A DNA stretch of 64,000 nt from JADCRZ01 sp037718865 (GCA_037718865.1 JBBJMP010000001.1:620001-684000); one strand, 5' to 3'; positions 18,425-28,062 are shown, counted from the stretch's first letter. Numbers and translations: made by a program. The notes: generated by a model from the letters alone, not told the origin.

Positions 18425-20127
18425 ACAATTCACAAACCTTGAAAATTATTGGCTCTGTGGAAGACGTGCGCGGACAGGCAAATGCGCGGATAAGGGTACT
18501 TTCTTTCAGGCGGGAGTCGGATTTAATAAACTCCGTTTCAGAAATAAAAAAACAATTTCCGCCTTATGGATTTGTATTTTCTTATAATTTCTTTACAGAA
18601 TATGAATACAAAATGTATTCCCTTGTCGAGTGTTTTGTGGTTCCAAATTCACAAAGAAGTTCCAACTACGATGAATATTCGCTGGATAGCCACAGGGAAT
18701 GTAAAGCATTTGGTTTTCCGTTATTTGAATTGCCTCCTGACATTTTTATTAATGAGTTATCTATTAATCAACCTCTTTTGAAGACTTTCATTCAGGAAGA
18801 TGGAAACGCTTTCTATTTTAAGGTTGATGAATATATTTATGGGCCTTTTAAGAATACGGGTGGAGAAATAGTACCAAAAACTGGAAAAGATGTAAATAAA
18901 TTCTTACTTGATTCAGGAATGACGGTAGCGTCCGGTGATAAACTCTACTTGTTGCGGCTGCCGCAACAAGTAGTTGCTAAAGTAGACTGCATGACACCAC
19001 CCCAACTGGCAGAATGGTTAAGGCCTCATTTGGACGGCAAACTGTTTGCTATTGATTTTGCAGCTTTGAGAAAAGCAATTGAACTCCAGGAAGCGGATGT
19101 ACTGGACAAGCCGAGACTGCAGCGTGCGTTAATGTCTTTAGACCAGCTTTCGTTGTACTACAGAGATATAAAAGCGATGTCGGCGTTTGGAGGCAAATAT
19201 GCGGAACAGTATGCGAGCGTCATTGAGGGCATAAAAAAGGAGTTAAGGCAGGAGCTGATTGATCCATTTCTGCAAGAAAAGCATCAGCTCGAGAAAGATC
19301 TCAAAAAACTCAAAACAGTAATTGAGCAAGCCCAAAGTAATGAATCGCACGTTCGCCAAAAGCTATCCGATCTATCGTCCGATTATAATAATTTGTTGGA
19401 ACAAAAAGACAGACTAATAAGTGATTTAAAAATTCATGCACTAGTTCACGCTACACCCGCTGAATCAAGTTTCACAACGTTTGAAGAACAGGATTTTGTT
19501 TCCGGCACAGGCAACTACAACGACCTAAAAGAATTTGCAACGTTGTTTAATCAATCAATTAGTTCTGATGACCGCAAAAACGATAACCATGGTCAGAAAA
19601 TCGTTTATCAGCTCAAAGAAAAGAAATGTTTCCTTGCGCCAAATGCCGGTACAATACTGCATCTTGCGAAAATGTCGGGTAACTGCAAGGCCTTTATTCA
19701 GCAAGTCGAGCCGGACTGGCTGAAATTTGAATATTTTTTTAATAATGGGCTTAAACAGATATGGGAATCTGCTTATAAGAATAACGAATTAATTCATTTT
19801 TTTATTTTAGAAGATATTAACCTGGCAAGTATAGAGTGCTATGGAAAGCCCATTCTGGATATGCTGGCTAATATCAGGCAGACGCTTCCAGTGTTAAAAC
19901 TTGCCTGGCCAAACAATCTTTGGATTTTCGGTATTCCTGCTGCCGAGTCAGAGGGTCAAAAACTTGGTCTGGCGCTTTTGAAGCAAACCTTTGTTGATTG
20001 GGGCGCATTTCCGAAAGAAGTTTCAGCATGTGCGAATGATGATATTATCTTACATAAAAAGTTGTCTGTTGAGCAATTATCGGAACATAATATGGTCATT
20101 CCGGATTCTATTAACGAATATTTTTAA
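18421..20127 (+). CDS. Coiled-coil protein with degenerate McrB-like AAA domain
   Basis: The 568-residue protein has an N-terminal half of unknown fold, a long coiled coil (about residues 264-338) and a C-terminal domain patterned like McrB-type AAA+ NTPases. Residues 459-469 (HFFILEDINLA) match the Walker B and following helix of McrB relatives (usual form ILDEMNLA). N499-G504 (NLWIFG) matches sensor 1 (NLFVIG). The Walker A position, FLAPNAGTILH (404-414), lacks the GKT/S, so nucleotide hydrolysis is unlikely. It starts inside the stop of the previous gene and ends five bases before the next. A non-catalytic scaffold or sensor in a multisubunit complex is the likely role (inference). Confidence 0.75.
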   Translation: MNNSQTLKIIGSVEDVRGQANARIRVLSFRRESDLINSVSEIKKQFPPYGFVFSYNFFTEYEYKMYSLVECFVVPNSQRSSNYDEYSLDSHRECKAFGFPLFELPPDIFINELSINQPLLKTFIQEDGNAFYFKVDEYIYGPFKNTGGEIVPKTGKDVNKFLLDSGMTVASGDKLYLLRLPQQVVAKVDCMTPPQLAEWLRPHLDGKLFAIDFAALRKAIELQEADVLDKPRLQRALMSLDQLSLYYRDIKAMSAFGGKYAEQYASVIEGIKKELRQELIDPFLQEKHQLEKDLKKLKTVIEQAQSNESHVRQKLSDLSSDYNNLLEQKDRLISDLKIHALVHATPAESSFTTFEEQDFVSGTGNYNDLKEFATLFNQSISSDDRKNDNHGQKIVYQLKEKKCFLAPNAGTILHLAKMSGNCKAFIQQVEPDWLKFEYFFNNGLKQIWESAYKNNELIHFFILEDINLASIECYGKPILDMLANIRQTLPVLKLAWPNNLWIFGIPAAESEGQKLGLALLKQTFVDWGAFPKEVSACANDDIILHKKLSVEQLSEHNMVIPDSINEYF

Positions 20128-20132
20128 ACCGC

Positions 20133-21023
20133 ATGGATTTATTGCGCCTGCAGCAGGGTCTTTTATACTGGTTCCGGATGAACGGCTCCGAATCCAAGTC
20201 ATATACTGCGATAGAAAATACCTGTATTAATATTTGCAGGCCATATTTTCCAATGGAAACAAATTCGGGAGAGATTGCCCGGTTTGCGAAACATAATATA
20301 TTTTTTCCCCTTTTCCGTTTAGGTGCAATTGAGTTTTACGGCGATGGTAAATATGCAATGGCTCCGACCTCATGCTTATGCAATAAAAAGTATGTAATCG
20401 GATGTAACATGCCCCACCGTATAAAAGAAGAGTATAATTTAGAATTGGTTCACGACACATTACGGGGAATAGAAATTTACAGACGAAGTACCCGTTTATT
20501 AGAGTTTATTTGTACAGAAGGGATTAGTCACAGCGAATATTTGTTTTCGGCGATTTTCGGAAAAATTCCTTCCCTGGACACCCTCGTAAATTTTTGGGAA
20601 GATGATGTATCCATCGATGCATCCGGATATCAAATGTTGGTTTCAGGCGACGGATGGCGGCGTCCAACGGAGCCAGTGAATATAGGGGTATTCAGAAAGT
20701 CAGATAAAGTTTATTCGCAAAGGCTGGCGAAAATATCCAACTATCAATGGAAGCTTATTCCATCAAGGGCATCAAACCCGGATGCATTGAACATTGCGTC
20801 AATGTGGGCAGAACCGGGAAATATTAGCGGAGTTGTTTTTAATAGCAGCGATCTTTTACTCCGTATTAAGAACAATATGTTTCCATTGCTTATTGAACGT
20901 ATTTTGGCTATCAACTCTTTAATGCACGGTTGTCAATTGGATAGTCAACGCCAATATCATCTTACAGCCGGTGAATTTAACATGCTTAACAGGATCCTGG
21001 GAAATAAAATTGAAGTACAATGA
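20133..21023 (+). CDS. Unknown 296-residue protein, third gene of operon
   Basis: No known domain is recognised. The first 85 residues alternate helix and short strands in a way that could be a winged helix (LLRLQQGLLYWFRMNG ... GEIARFAKHNIFFPLFRLGA). The remainder is mixed alpha/beta with a GDGWRRPTEPVNIGVFRKS segment. There is no signal peptide or membrane helix. It starts five bases after the previous gene, and its stop overlaps the helicase start by four bases (ATGA). This tight coupling implies a stoichiometric partner of the helicase. DNA binding is a guess from the N-terminal pattern. Confidence 0.75.
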   Translation: MDLLRLQQGLLYWFRMNGSESKSYTAIENTCINICRPYFPMETNSGEIARFAKHNIFFPLFRLGAIEFYGDGKYAMAPTSCLCNKKYVIGCNMPHRIKEEYNLELVHDTLRGIEIYRRSTRLLEFICTEGISHSEYLFSAIFGKIPSLDTLVNFWEDDVSIDASGYQMLVSGDGWRRPTEPVNIGVFRKSDKVYSQRLAKISNYQWKLIPSRASNPDALNIASMWAEPGNISGVVFNSSDLLLRIKNNMFPLLIERILAINSLMHGCQLDSQRQYHLTAGEFNMLNRILGNKIEVQ

Positions 21024-24000
21024 CAAATTCATTTGAGATCTGGCGCAAATTACGAGACATCTATTTGAAATATATTGATACCGGGTTGCCAATAAAATAT
21101 AAAAAGCTAGAAAATGAAAGGAAGCGGCTTCTTTTAGAACCAGATGCTATTTGTAAGGATCCGATCATAGAGCTGGTACCAAGATACAAAGAGTTTGTAA
21201 CATTGAGTGAAGCATCTCACAGGGGGCTGCAGCTTACTCCTTTGTTTACCGAATTTGCCCGGCAAGGTTTATTTGCTGATCGTCACGGGGTTGAAAGTAA
21301 AATGTATATCCATCAATATACTGCCTTGAAGTCAGCTACTGTTGATAAAAAGAATTTTGTAGTTACTACAGGTACTGGTTCAGGTAAGACAGAGTGTTTT
21401 CTCTTCCCCCTTCTTCATAATATTTTGCAGGAAAAAGCTACCGAGGCAGCTAAAGAATTGCCAGCAATTCGCGGCCTGATTTTGTATCCTTTAAATGCAC
21501 TCGCTGAGGATCAGATGAGACGCCTGCGCAAGAGTTTAAGCAGTGAAAAACCGGCTAAATATCTGAAGGAAAAATTAAGAGGCAAAAAAATTACGTTTGG
21601 AAGGTATACCGGTATCACTCCCTTAAGCGGAAAGGAAACGGTTGATAAAAGATCGAAACTGAAGCAAATCCGGGAAAAAATGACCAAAGACTGGAATTCA
21701 GCGAAACTGCAAGCGGAAAAGTTAAACGACCCGGAATTTCTTTATGATGTTCCAAACATGGATGAAGATGTCAATGTAGAATCATGGGACAGGTGGACAA
21801 TGCAAAAGACACCTCCTGATATATTAATTACAAATTACAGCATGCTAAACATCATGCTGATGAGGAAGCATGAAGACAATATTTTTGAGAGTACAAAAAA
21901 GTGGTTGCAGGATGATCCCAACAATGTGTTTCACTTAGTTATAGATGAATTGCATTCTTACAGAGGAACAGGGGGCACAGAAGTAGCTTATCTGATAAGG
22001 CTTTTATTAATGCGTTTGGGATTGACTGCAGCATCCCCGCAGGTTCGTTTTTTGTGTTCAAGCGCATCCATGCAGAAAACGCTGAGGGCGAAGCGTTTTG
22101 TAGCAGGATTTTTCGGACTATCAGTAGATGAATTCGATGAGAAATTTGTAGTCATTGGCGATGCGGGTGATTCCAGAAACGCGAATATGCCCACTGATTT
22201 TTTGAGCATCGAAAAGTATGCACAACTCTCGGATAAAACCACACTCGAAGAAGTAGAAATAATGTTTAAAAAGGATGAGGTGCTCGAAAGGGTCAGGCGT
22301 GTTGTACAACGTGCAGAGGAAGCCGGTAAGATTGCGACAGATTTGTTTGGTGAGCTATCTAAGCCTTCTATGAATGCACTCGAGTGTTTATTAGGTTCAA
22401 TGGCAAGACTTAAAATTGTAAGAGATGAGGTTATACAGCCCCAGCGCGCACACTTCTTTTTTAGAAACATTGAAGGTCTCTGGGCATGCGCGAACCCAGC
22501 CTGTAACCAAATAGAACCTGAGTTCTTATATGAAGGCAGAAATATTGGGAGACTTTACCGGAAACCACAGGTTCTTTGCAAATGTGGGAGTGTAATTTTA
22601 GAAGTATTACTATGCAGGTATTGTGGCGAACTTTATCTCGGGGGTTGGGAGAAAATAGAAAATGGGCAAAGATTTGTGACAATCGAAAAAGAAGCGTTTC
22701 TTGAAAATAGTGTCTATCATACCATATATCCAAACGATGAACAACCGGACGGACAGTGGAAAAAGTGTACGCTCTCGGATAAAGACGCATCAATGAAAGC
22801 CACTTTTACCGGCGATAAGTTGTATTACAAAATGCCGGATAATTACATTGTTCAATATCCGGATCATTGTTACAATTGTGATTATACACAACAAATCAGG
22901 TCAAAAAGCACACTGACTCCTATTTTTAAGCATTACACCGGTGTCCAAAAGGTGAACCAGATAATGGCTGACTCGTTGATGCTTGCTTTGAAGAAGTTTT
23001 CGGGCAAAGAGGAAAAACCAAAACTTGTGTTATTTTCTGATAGCCGGCAGGCGGCCGCAAAATTAGCCGCGGGAATCGAGCTGGATCATTACAGGGATAC
23101 AGTCAGAGCGTTGTTATTAAATAGCCTGGATTTGAAATCATCTGACAAAGAGCTTTTGGAAAAATATTGGATCGATCAGAATTATGGTTCTCAGAAAGAG
23201 CGGGTAACTTTAAAAAAGCTTTTCGGATCAAATGAATACAAAGACATTTTTTCAAAGATTTCATTCCCAGGTGATGGTGATGACGAATGGCTTAAGCGGT
23301 ATTTTAAATCCAGAAATAGTATCAGAATTGATCGCCTGGAGACGATTATTGCAAATGACTTGTTCGCTATCGGTATTAACCCGGGCGGCTCGCGTCCTTC
23401 TTTGAATAACGAATGGTCACTAAACTATGATTTTGCGGGCAAAGAGTTTATTCCTAACAATGACAGCATGCAGGCTCAGGGGCTTCACCGGGCTATAAGC
23501 GATGCGTGCAAGAGAGAGATTTATATCACGCTTTTTGCGCATAACAAACGATCGCTTGAATCATTATCCCAAGGCAGGGTTATGGCAGAAATCACACACC
23601 GGGATCCGAAAATGGATCAATTCATCAATTCGACTATTCGGATACTAGGAGAATCGTGGAGAATAAAAGGCGCCTTCTATAATAACCCGGATTCTTTCCC
23701 TGCACAATTCTGGAAGTATGCAAAGAAAATTTTTAATTTCAAGGGACACAAAATTCCGCCTGGGATCAGGGATGAATTGCTGCAATTTTTGACGGTGAAC
23801 AAAATTATATCAAATGCTAATAACAGGGTTCTCACCGGTCTCGGATTGCAATTTGTACCTGCGTCTGAAGGGGATATCTATTGGAAATGCCCTGTTTGCA
23901 GCGTTATTCATTTACAACCAAGCGCAGGGATTTGCATTAGCTGCTGTGCCCTGCTCGGTGATGGCAAAACATTAAATAAGCAGGATATTGAAAATGACGA

Positions 24001-26137
24001 GAACTACTATATCTATTTGGCCAGGCTTGTAAAAGAAAATAGCCCGACCCGGTTGCACTGTGAGGAATTATCAGGGCAAACCGATAAAGATGATGCACGG
24101 AAGAGACAACGTTTATTTCAGGGCAGGATGCTGGAAGGCGAAGTGAAGAAAGTCGAAGAAATTGATTTGTTAAGCGTCACCACAACGATGGAGGCCGGAG
24201 TAGATATTGGCGGGCTTTCAGCAGTAATGATGGGAAATGTTCCACCAAGAAGATTCAATTATCAGCAAAGGGTTGGCAGGGCCGGAAGACGGGGTAAAGC
24301 TTTGTCTATAGCGCTGACCGTTGCCAAGGGTAATAGCCACGACCAGACCCACTATTCTCAATCTAACCGGATGGTATCCGACATACCTCCTGATCCATAC
24401 TTGGAATTAAAAAGGGATGAGATTTTCTTCCGCGTATTAAATAAGGAAGTGCTCAACCAAGCATTCAAAAATTTAATTCTTGATAATGATGATATTACGG
24501 ATAATGTTCATGGGGAATTCGGCAAATATAATAACTGGCCCCAACACCGGTCACAAGTTTTAAAATGGATTGAAGAACACAAAACTGAAATCATATCATT
24601 TTCTTCCTTTTTGAGAAGAGGAACTAATATTGAAAAAGGCGATACAGAAATATATGAGGAAACCAAAAATGAATTAATTAATAAAATAGATCAGGTTGTA
24701 GCAGATGAGGACACCTATACCCAGATCGCCCTGAGTGAGCGACTTGCAAATGCAGGTCATCTTCCCATGTTCGGCTTTCCTACCAAGATTAGGTATCTGT
24801 ACGAGAACATACCGGCCCGTATTCCGCCGGAAAATGTTGTTGACCGGAATTTAGATATTGCTATTTCAGAATTTGCACCCGGGAGTGAAGTGATCAAAGA
24901 CAAACGTATCTTGTTACCGGTAGGATTAGTTGCTTACAAACCAAAAGGTCATGGGGTGGAAGAAGTCGATGGCAGAGGTGTTTTGGAAAATGGAATACAT
25001 AAATGTAATGACTGCAAAACTGTTTTTTTAAAGGGTAATGAAGGGCAATCATGCTGGATTTGCAGCGGTGATACTGTAAAAATTGAAGCGTGTTCTCCAA
25101 TAGGGTTTTGCGTAGAATATAATGCACCTCTTATGGATTTTGATGGAAACTTTGAATGGTCTCCACGTGCAGGTGAAGTTACGCTTGACCCAACGTCTGA
25201 ATTAAAAAATCAATTTACTATAAATAATCTGCTCATCAGATCCAATCAGGTCCCATTAGAAGGAATTGTTCACCAGATAAATGATAATGGCGGAGATTTT
25301 TTTACTTTGGGTAAAATGCCAGGTTTTCATAATAACCGATGGGTGGTAAAAGACTATTTGCTGGATCAGAACGTCAAATTGCAGAATGAAACAAAGTATG
25401 CATTTATATCATCCAGGCATACAGGCGTAATTACCCTGTCAATCAACTGCGAAAACGAAAATTACTTACTTAAAGCGGACAATCCATACCATAAGGCTGC
25501 ATATTTATCATGGGCATTTCTTATCCGTAAATCAATTTGTGACAGGCTGGACATAGAAACTGACGAATTTGATATTGGTTTCAGAACATCACCTCACACC
25601 AAAATTCCTGAAGCTTACATAGTAGAAAAAGCAGACAACGGTGCGGGGTATTGCAATTATTTAAACGGCTACGAGGATAAGGGAGTATCCAAAAAGGTTT
25701 TCTTGGATTCTTTGCTTCCGGGCGGAAGGGTATTTACTGAAGTGCTGATGAAACCGGAGCATGCGGATAGCTGTTCTGCGTCCTGTTATGATTGCCTAAA
25801 GGACTATTACAATCAAAGACATCATGGATCCTTAAATTGGAGAGTCGCCCTTGATTTGGCCGCGTTGGCCAATGACAAAGCTATTAATTTAGATTTTTCG
25901 CAGCCTTACTGGAGTTCGTTCATTGAATCAACATTATTGACCAGCCTTGAAAATAAATTAAAAGGGAAAAGGGTGCGGTTACAGGAAAATATATTTCTTG
26001 CATGCACAGATTGTTATTATTTGCTCGTTCACCCTTTTTGGAATGAGTTTAAAATTCAAAGCATTATTAATTCCATTGATCAAAATATGAAGCGTTTGAA
26101 CATTATGGACGCTATTGCAAAAACTAAAATCTATTGA
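21020..26137 (+). CDS. Large DEAD/DEAH-type helicase with C-terminal DUF1998
   Basis: This 1705-residue superfamily-2 helicase shows Walker A TGTGSGKT (117-124), motif II DELH (309-312), motif III SAS (348-350), motif V region TTMEAGVDIGGLS and motif VI QRVGRAGRRG (1083-1092). Zinc-binding cysteine clusters are interspersed: CANPAC (490-495), CKCG, CRYCGE, and a CPVC ... CISCC pair near 955-975. The C-terminus carries the DUF1998 signature C-x3-C-x2-C (C1585, C1589, C1592) followed by LKDYYNQRHHG. Relatives with this layout are MrfA-type repair helicases and the defence helicases of DISARM and Druantia. It is the effector-sized last gene of the operon. Size and partners fit a defence system better than MrfA, which is about half as long. 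Confidence 0.92.
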   Translation: MTNSFEIWRKLRDIYLKYIDTGLPIKYKKLENERKRLLLEPDAICKDPIIELVPRYKEFVTLSEASHRGLQLTPLFTEFARQGLFADRHGVESKMYIHQYTALKSATVDKKNFVVTTGTGSGKTECFLFPLLHNILQEKATEAAKELPAIRGLILYPLNALAEDQMRRLRKSLSSEKPAKYLKEKLRGKKITFGRYTGITPLSGKETVDKRSKLKQIREKMTKDWNSAKLQAEKLNDPEFLYDVPNMDEDVNVESWDRWTMQKTPPDILITNYSMLNIMLMRKHEDNIFESTKKWLQDDPNNVFHLVIDELHSYRGTGGTEVAYLIRLLLMRLGLTAASPQVRFLCSSASMQKTLRAKRFVAGFFGLSVDEFDEKFVVIGDAGDSRNANMPTDFLSIEKYAQLSDKTTLEEVEIMFKKDEVLERVRRVVQRAEEAGKIATDLFGELSKPSMNALECLLGSMARLKIVRDEVIQPQRAHFFFRNIEGLWACANPACNQIEPEFLYEGRNIGRLYRKPQVLCKCGSVILEVLLCRYCGELYLGGWEKIENGQRFVTIEKEAFLENSVYHTIYPNDEQPDGQWKKCTLSDKDASMKATFTGDKLYYKMPDNYIVQYPDHCYNCDYTQQIRSKSTLTPIFKHYTGVQKVNQIMADSLMLALKKFSGKEEKPKLVLFSDSRQAAAKLAAGIELDHYRDTVRALLLNSLDLKSSDKELLEKYWIDQNYGSQKERVTLKKLFGSNEYKDIFSKISFPGDGDDEWLKRYFKSRNSIRIDRLETIIANDLFAIGINPGGSRPSLNNEWSLNYDFAGKEFIPNNDSMQAQGLHRAISDACKREIYITLFAHNKRSLESLSQGRVMAEITHRDPKMDQFINSTIRILGESWRIKGAFYNNPDSFPAQFWKYAKKIFNFKGHKIPPGIRDELLQFLTVNKIISNANNRVLTGLGLQFVPASEGDIYWKCPVCSVIHLQPSAGICISCCALLGDGKTLNKQDIENDENYYIYLARLVKENSPTRLHCEELSGQTDKDDARKRQRLFQGRMLEGEVKKVEEIDLLSVTTTMEAGVDIGGLSAVMMGNVPPRRFNYQQRVGRAGRRGKALSIALTVAKGNSHDQTHYSQSNRMVSDIPPDPYLELKRDEIFFRVLNKEVLNQAFKNLILDNDDITDNVHGEFGKYNNWPQHRSQVLKWIEEHKTEIISFSSFLRRGTNIEKGDTEIYEETKNELINKIDQVVADEDTYTQIALSERLANAGHLPMFGFPTKIRYLYENIPARIPPENVVDRNLDIAISEFAPGSEVIKDKRILLPVGLVAYKPKGHGVEEVDGRGVLENGIHKCNDCKTVFLKGNEGQSCWICSGDTVKIEACSPIGFCVEYNAPLMDFDGNFEWSPRAGEVTLDPTSELKNQFTINNLLIRSNQVPLEGIVHQINDNGGDFFTLGKMPGFHNNRWVVKDYLLDQNVKLQNETKYAFISSRHTGVITLSINCENENYLLKADNPYHKAAYLSWAFLIRKSICDRLDIETDEFDIGFRTSPHTKIPEAYIVEKADNGAGYCNYLNGYEDKGVSKKVFLDSLLPGGRVFTEVLMKPEHADSCSASCYDCLKDYYNQRHHGSLNWRVALDLAALANDKAINLDFSQPYWSSFIESTLLTSLENKLKGKRVRLQENIFLACTDCYYLLVHPFWNEFKIQSIINSIDQNMKRLNIMDAIAKTKIY

Positions 26138-26319
26138 CGAGAGGAGTTACTAATAACTTGATGCAGGCGCCACTCTGTTATGAGATTTATTCTTTAAAAT
26201 TTAAGTCAACACTAAAAACATAGCAAATGCGCGTCCAGTCATTTTCCGTTAACCATCGGCAATACTTGTTCGTTTCCAGCAATGTTAAATCACCATTCTC
26301 CACATTAACCAAAAGACAA

Positions 26320-26709
26320 ATGAACAAAGACACAGAAGCATATAATAGCAAGCAAACCAATGAAGACATAGAGATCTGCAATATACTATCACAAGAAATT
26401 AGCCGCAATTTGCCTGAAGCTGAAAATAAAATTTGGCACGCTCATCCTGTTTGGTTCTTGGACGGAAACCCAATTGTCGGTTACAGCAAATTGAAAAATT
26501 ATATCCGGTTATTGTTTTGGAGCGGTCAATCATTTGACGAAGATATCATACAAAAAGAAGGCAGTTTTAAAGCTGCTGGAATCCGTTATACGTCTGCTGA
26601 ACAAATAAACAGGGTTGATTTGAAACGCTGGCTTGAGAAGTCTCGACAAATACAATGGGATTACAAAAACATTGTCAAACGAAAAGGAGTTTTAGAGCGA
26701 TTAAAGTGA
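26320..26709 (+). CDS. DUF1801 (YdhG-like) family protein
   Basis: The product of about 129 residues contains the DUF1801 pattern: KIWHAHPVWFLDGNPIVGYS, LLFWSGQSFDE and KEGSFKAAGIRYTSAEQI. These are small cytosolic proteins of unknown function that are widespread in Bacteroidota. I place the start at ATG 26320; the frame stays open to 26227, but the extra 31 residues are unlike the family. It lies after the helicase with a gap of about 180 bases, and is probably a separate unit and part of the chromosomal backbone or cargo. Confidence 0.8.
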   Translation: MNKDTEAYNSKQTNEDIEICNILSQEISRNLPEAENKIWHAHPVWFLDGNPIVGYSKLKNYIRLLFWSGQSFDEDIIQKEGSFKAAGIRYTSAEQINRVDLKRWLEKSRQIQWDYKNIVKRKGVLERLK

Positions 26710-26727
26710 AACCGAAACACATATTCA

Positions 26728-26758
26728 ATTATTACTTGCTCACATTATTACTTGCTCA
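26728..26758. repeat. Short tandem repeat, 16-bp period
   Basis: ATTATTACTTGCTCA occurs twice, separated by one C. It sits between the convergent DUF1801 and lipoprotein genes, near where the island should end. No tRNA 3' end duplicate is seen here. Confidence 0.6.
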
Positions 26759-26771
26759 GTCGTGTTATTAG

Positions 26772-27272
26772 CTACTTCCAATCGTGTTGTACTGGCTTAT
26801 TTAAGCAAATGATCCCTGTAATATCTTCAGTGAAGCTACCATCATTTGTATTAATAAGCCCAGATAAAAACAGCCGGCCCGTTGCATTCTCAAACTTACC
26901 GGTTCCATGTACAACGTCACCGTCGCTGCTAAATACACCAGTAAGGGGGCTTAATTTGCCATTATAGACCCTTAAAGTAAGGGTTCCGTGCATGGTGAAT
27001 AATTTAAGCTTGCCTTTAAAGGGCGCTTCGTTGGGATCAAGGCTAGGAATATTTGAAAACTCAGCTTCTGTAGTCCCGGCTATGAGCGGGTCTCCGGTAA
27101 TAGTAGCGACAGTTGTCGCTCCGGTTGCTGTCTGGCTTACAGTTTGACCTATCCCTTTAGCCTTGACCGTATGACAATCTTTGGGAAATGGCAATGATCG
27201 TGAACAGCCTATTACCAATAGGGCCATAATGGCGATAGCCAAAGGGAAATCAACATTTTTGAGTTTTTTCAT
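26772..27272 (-). CDS. Small lipoprotein, beta-barrel-like, unknown function
   Basis: The 166-residue product has a lipoprotein signal (LLVIGC, Cys23). The mature part is rich in Thr and Gly and is built of short strands, ending in a pattern GTGKFENATGRLFLSG that recalls allene-oxide-cyclase or dirigent-like beta-barrels in secreted bacterial proteins. That resemblance is weak. A cysteine pair (CHTVKAK near the N-terminus and IICLNK near the end) may form a disulfide. It stands alone on the minus strand, convergent with the DUF1801 gene. Confidence 0.7.
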   Translation of the reverse strand: MKKLKNVDFPLAIAIMALLVIGCSRSLPFPKDCHTVKAKGIGQTVSQTATGATTVATITGDPLIAGTTEAEFSNIPSLDPNEAPFKGKLKLFTMHGTLTLRVYNGKLSPLTGVFSSDGDVVHGTGKFENATGRLFLSGLINTNDGSFTEDITGIICLNKPVQHDWK

Positions 27273-27507
27273 GATTTACACTTTTTAAGTTTGCTTGTTA
27301 ACATTAACGTTGCTGAAGTTTGTAACAGTCTAAAGCAAAAACTAATGCGTGAATTTGTTTTTACTTCAATAATTTAGATAAGGTAGGTATACGAAATTAT
27401 CTCAAACTGACCTATAGAGTGGATACCGATAGAATTTAGCACGGCTAGTTGACTGGCGGATTTTTACGAAATTAATATAAATCTTATCATGTAAGACCAG
27501 GAGTGAA

Positions 27508-28062
27508 TTATAATTTAAAAGGCACTTCAACGAGGGTCTTGTCCCAGGCAAGTTTCATGACGCCTTGTTTTTCCCCTTTACTTTCAAATTGAATGGTGAA
27601 ATTTTCAACGGTGCTGTTCAACTGTGTAGCAGGGGCACTTACCCTTAATACATCATTTTTATCATTGTAACTATACGCACCCCAATAATCAAGATCGCTA
27701 TTTAAAATAATGGTCCATTCTTTTTCTCCCGGGATCGTAAAAAGTGCATAGGTACCGGCCTTTACTTTCTTTCCGCTCAATTCTACATCCTGGTAAAATT
27801 TAATCTCAGTAGCTTCGTTAGCCCCGGCTCTCCACACTTTGCCGTATGGAGTAAGTTTACCGAAAAGTTCCCTTCCATTTTTTTGAGGTCTGCTGTACAC
27901 AACCCGGATTAAAGCCTTTTCACCCGGTTTTCTGTCATGAGCGAAATTATCCGGAAAATAAGCCATGTCCATCGGACTCTTGTCCAGGCCTTTAAAGGTC
28001 TGTGATTGCAATACACTGACAAATAAAGTGATGAAGATTACCGATAACAAAATTCCTTTCAT
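27508..28062 (-). CDS. DUF2911 family secreted protein
   Basis: The 184-residue protein has a signal peptide (ends near VLQSQT) and matches the DUF2911 pattern well: RVVYSRPQKNGRELFGKLTP, PYGKVWRAGANEATEI, GTYALFTIPGEKEWTIILN and a final IQFESKGEKQGVMKLAWDKT region. These are periplasmic or outer-membrane-associated Bacteroidota proteins of unknown function. It is monocistronic, with about 235 bases of empty sequence behind it and about 110 bases in front. Confidence 0.85.
   Translation of the reverse strand: MKGILLSVIFITLFVSVLQSQTFKGLDKSPMDMAYFPDNFAHDRKPGEKALIRVVYSRPQKNGRELFGKLTPYGKVWRAGANEATEIKFYQDVELSGKKVKAGTYALFTIPGEKEWTIILNSDLDYWGAYSYNDKNDVLRVSAPATQLNSTVENFTIQFESKGEKQGVMKLAWDKTLVEVPFKL

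Noticed and set aside
21988..22470. Minus-strand frame of 160 codons within the helicase gene
   Set aside because: It is a shadow of the helicase reading frame, with low-complexity Ser-rich translation and no family match.
16871..26137. Classic DISARM or Druantia
   Set aside because: The DUF1998 helicase fits, but no DrmB/DrmC, methyltransferase, DUF4338 or DruH-like partner is seen. A formal search could still reveal distant homology.
26700..26760. Right attachment site of the island
   Set aside because: The region has a short tandem repeat but no copy of the tRNA 3' end (GAGCCCAGGTGGGCCCA) was found, so the boundary stays undefined.
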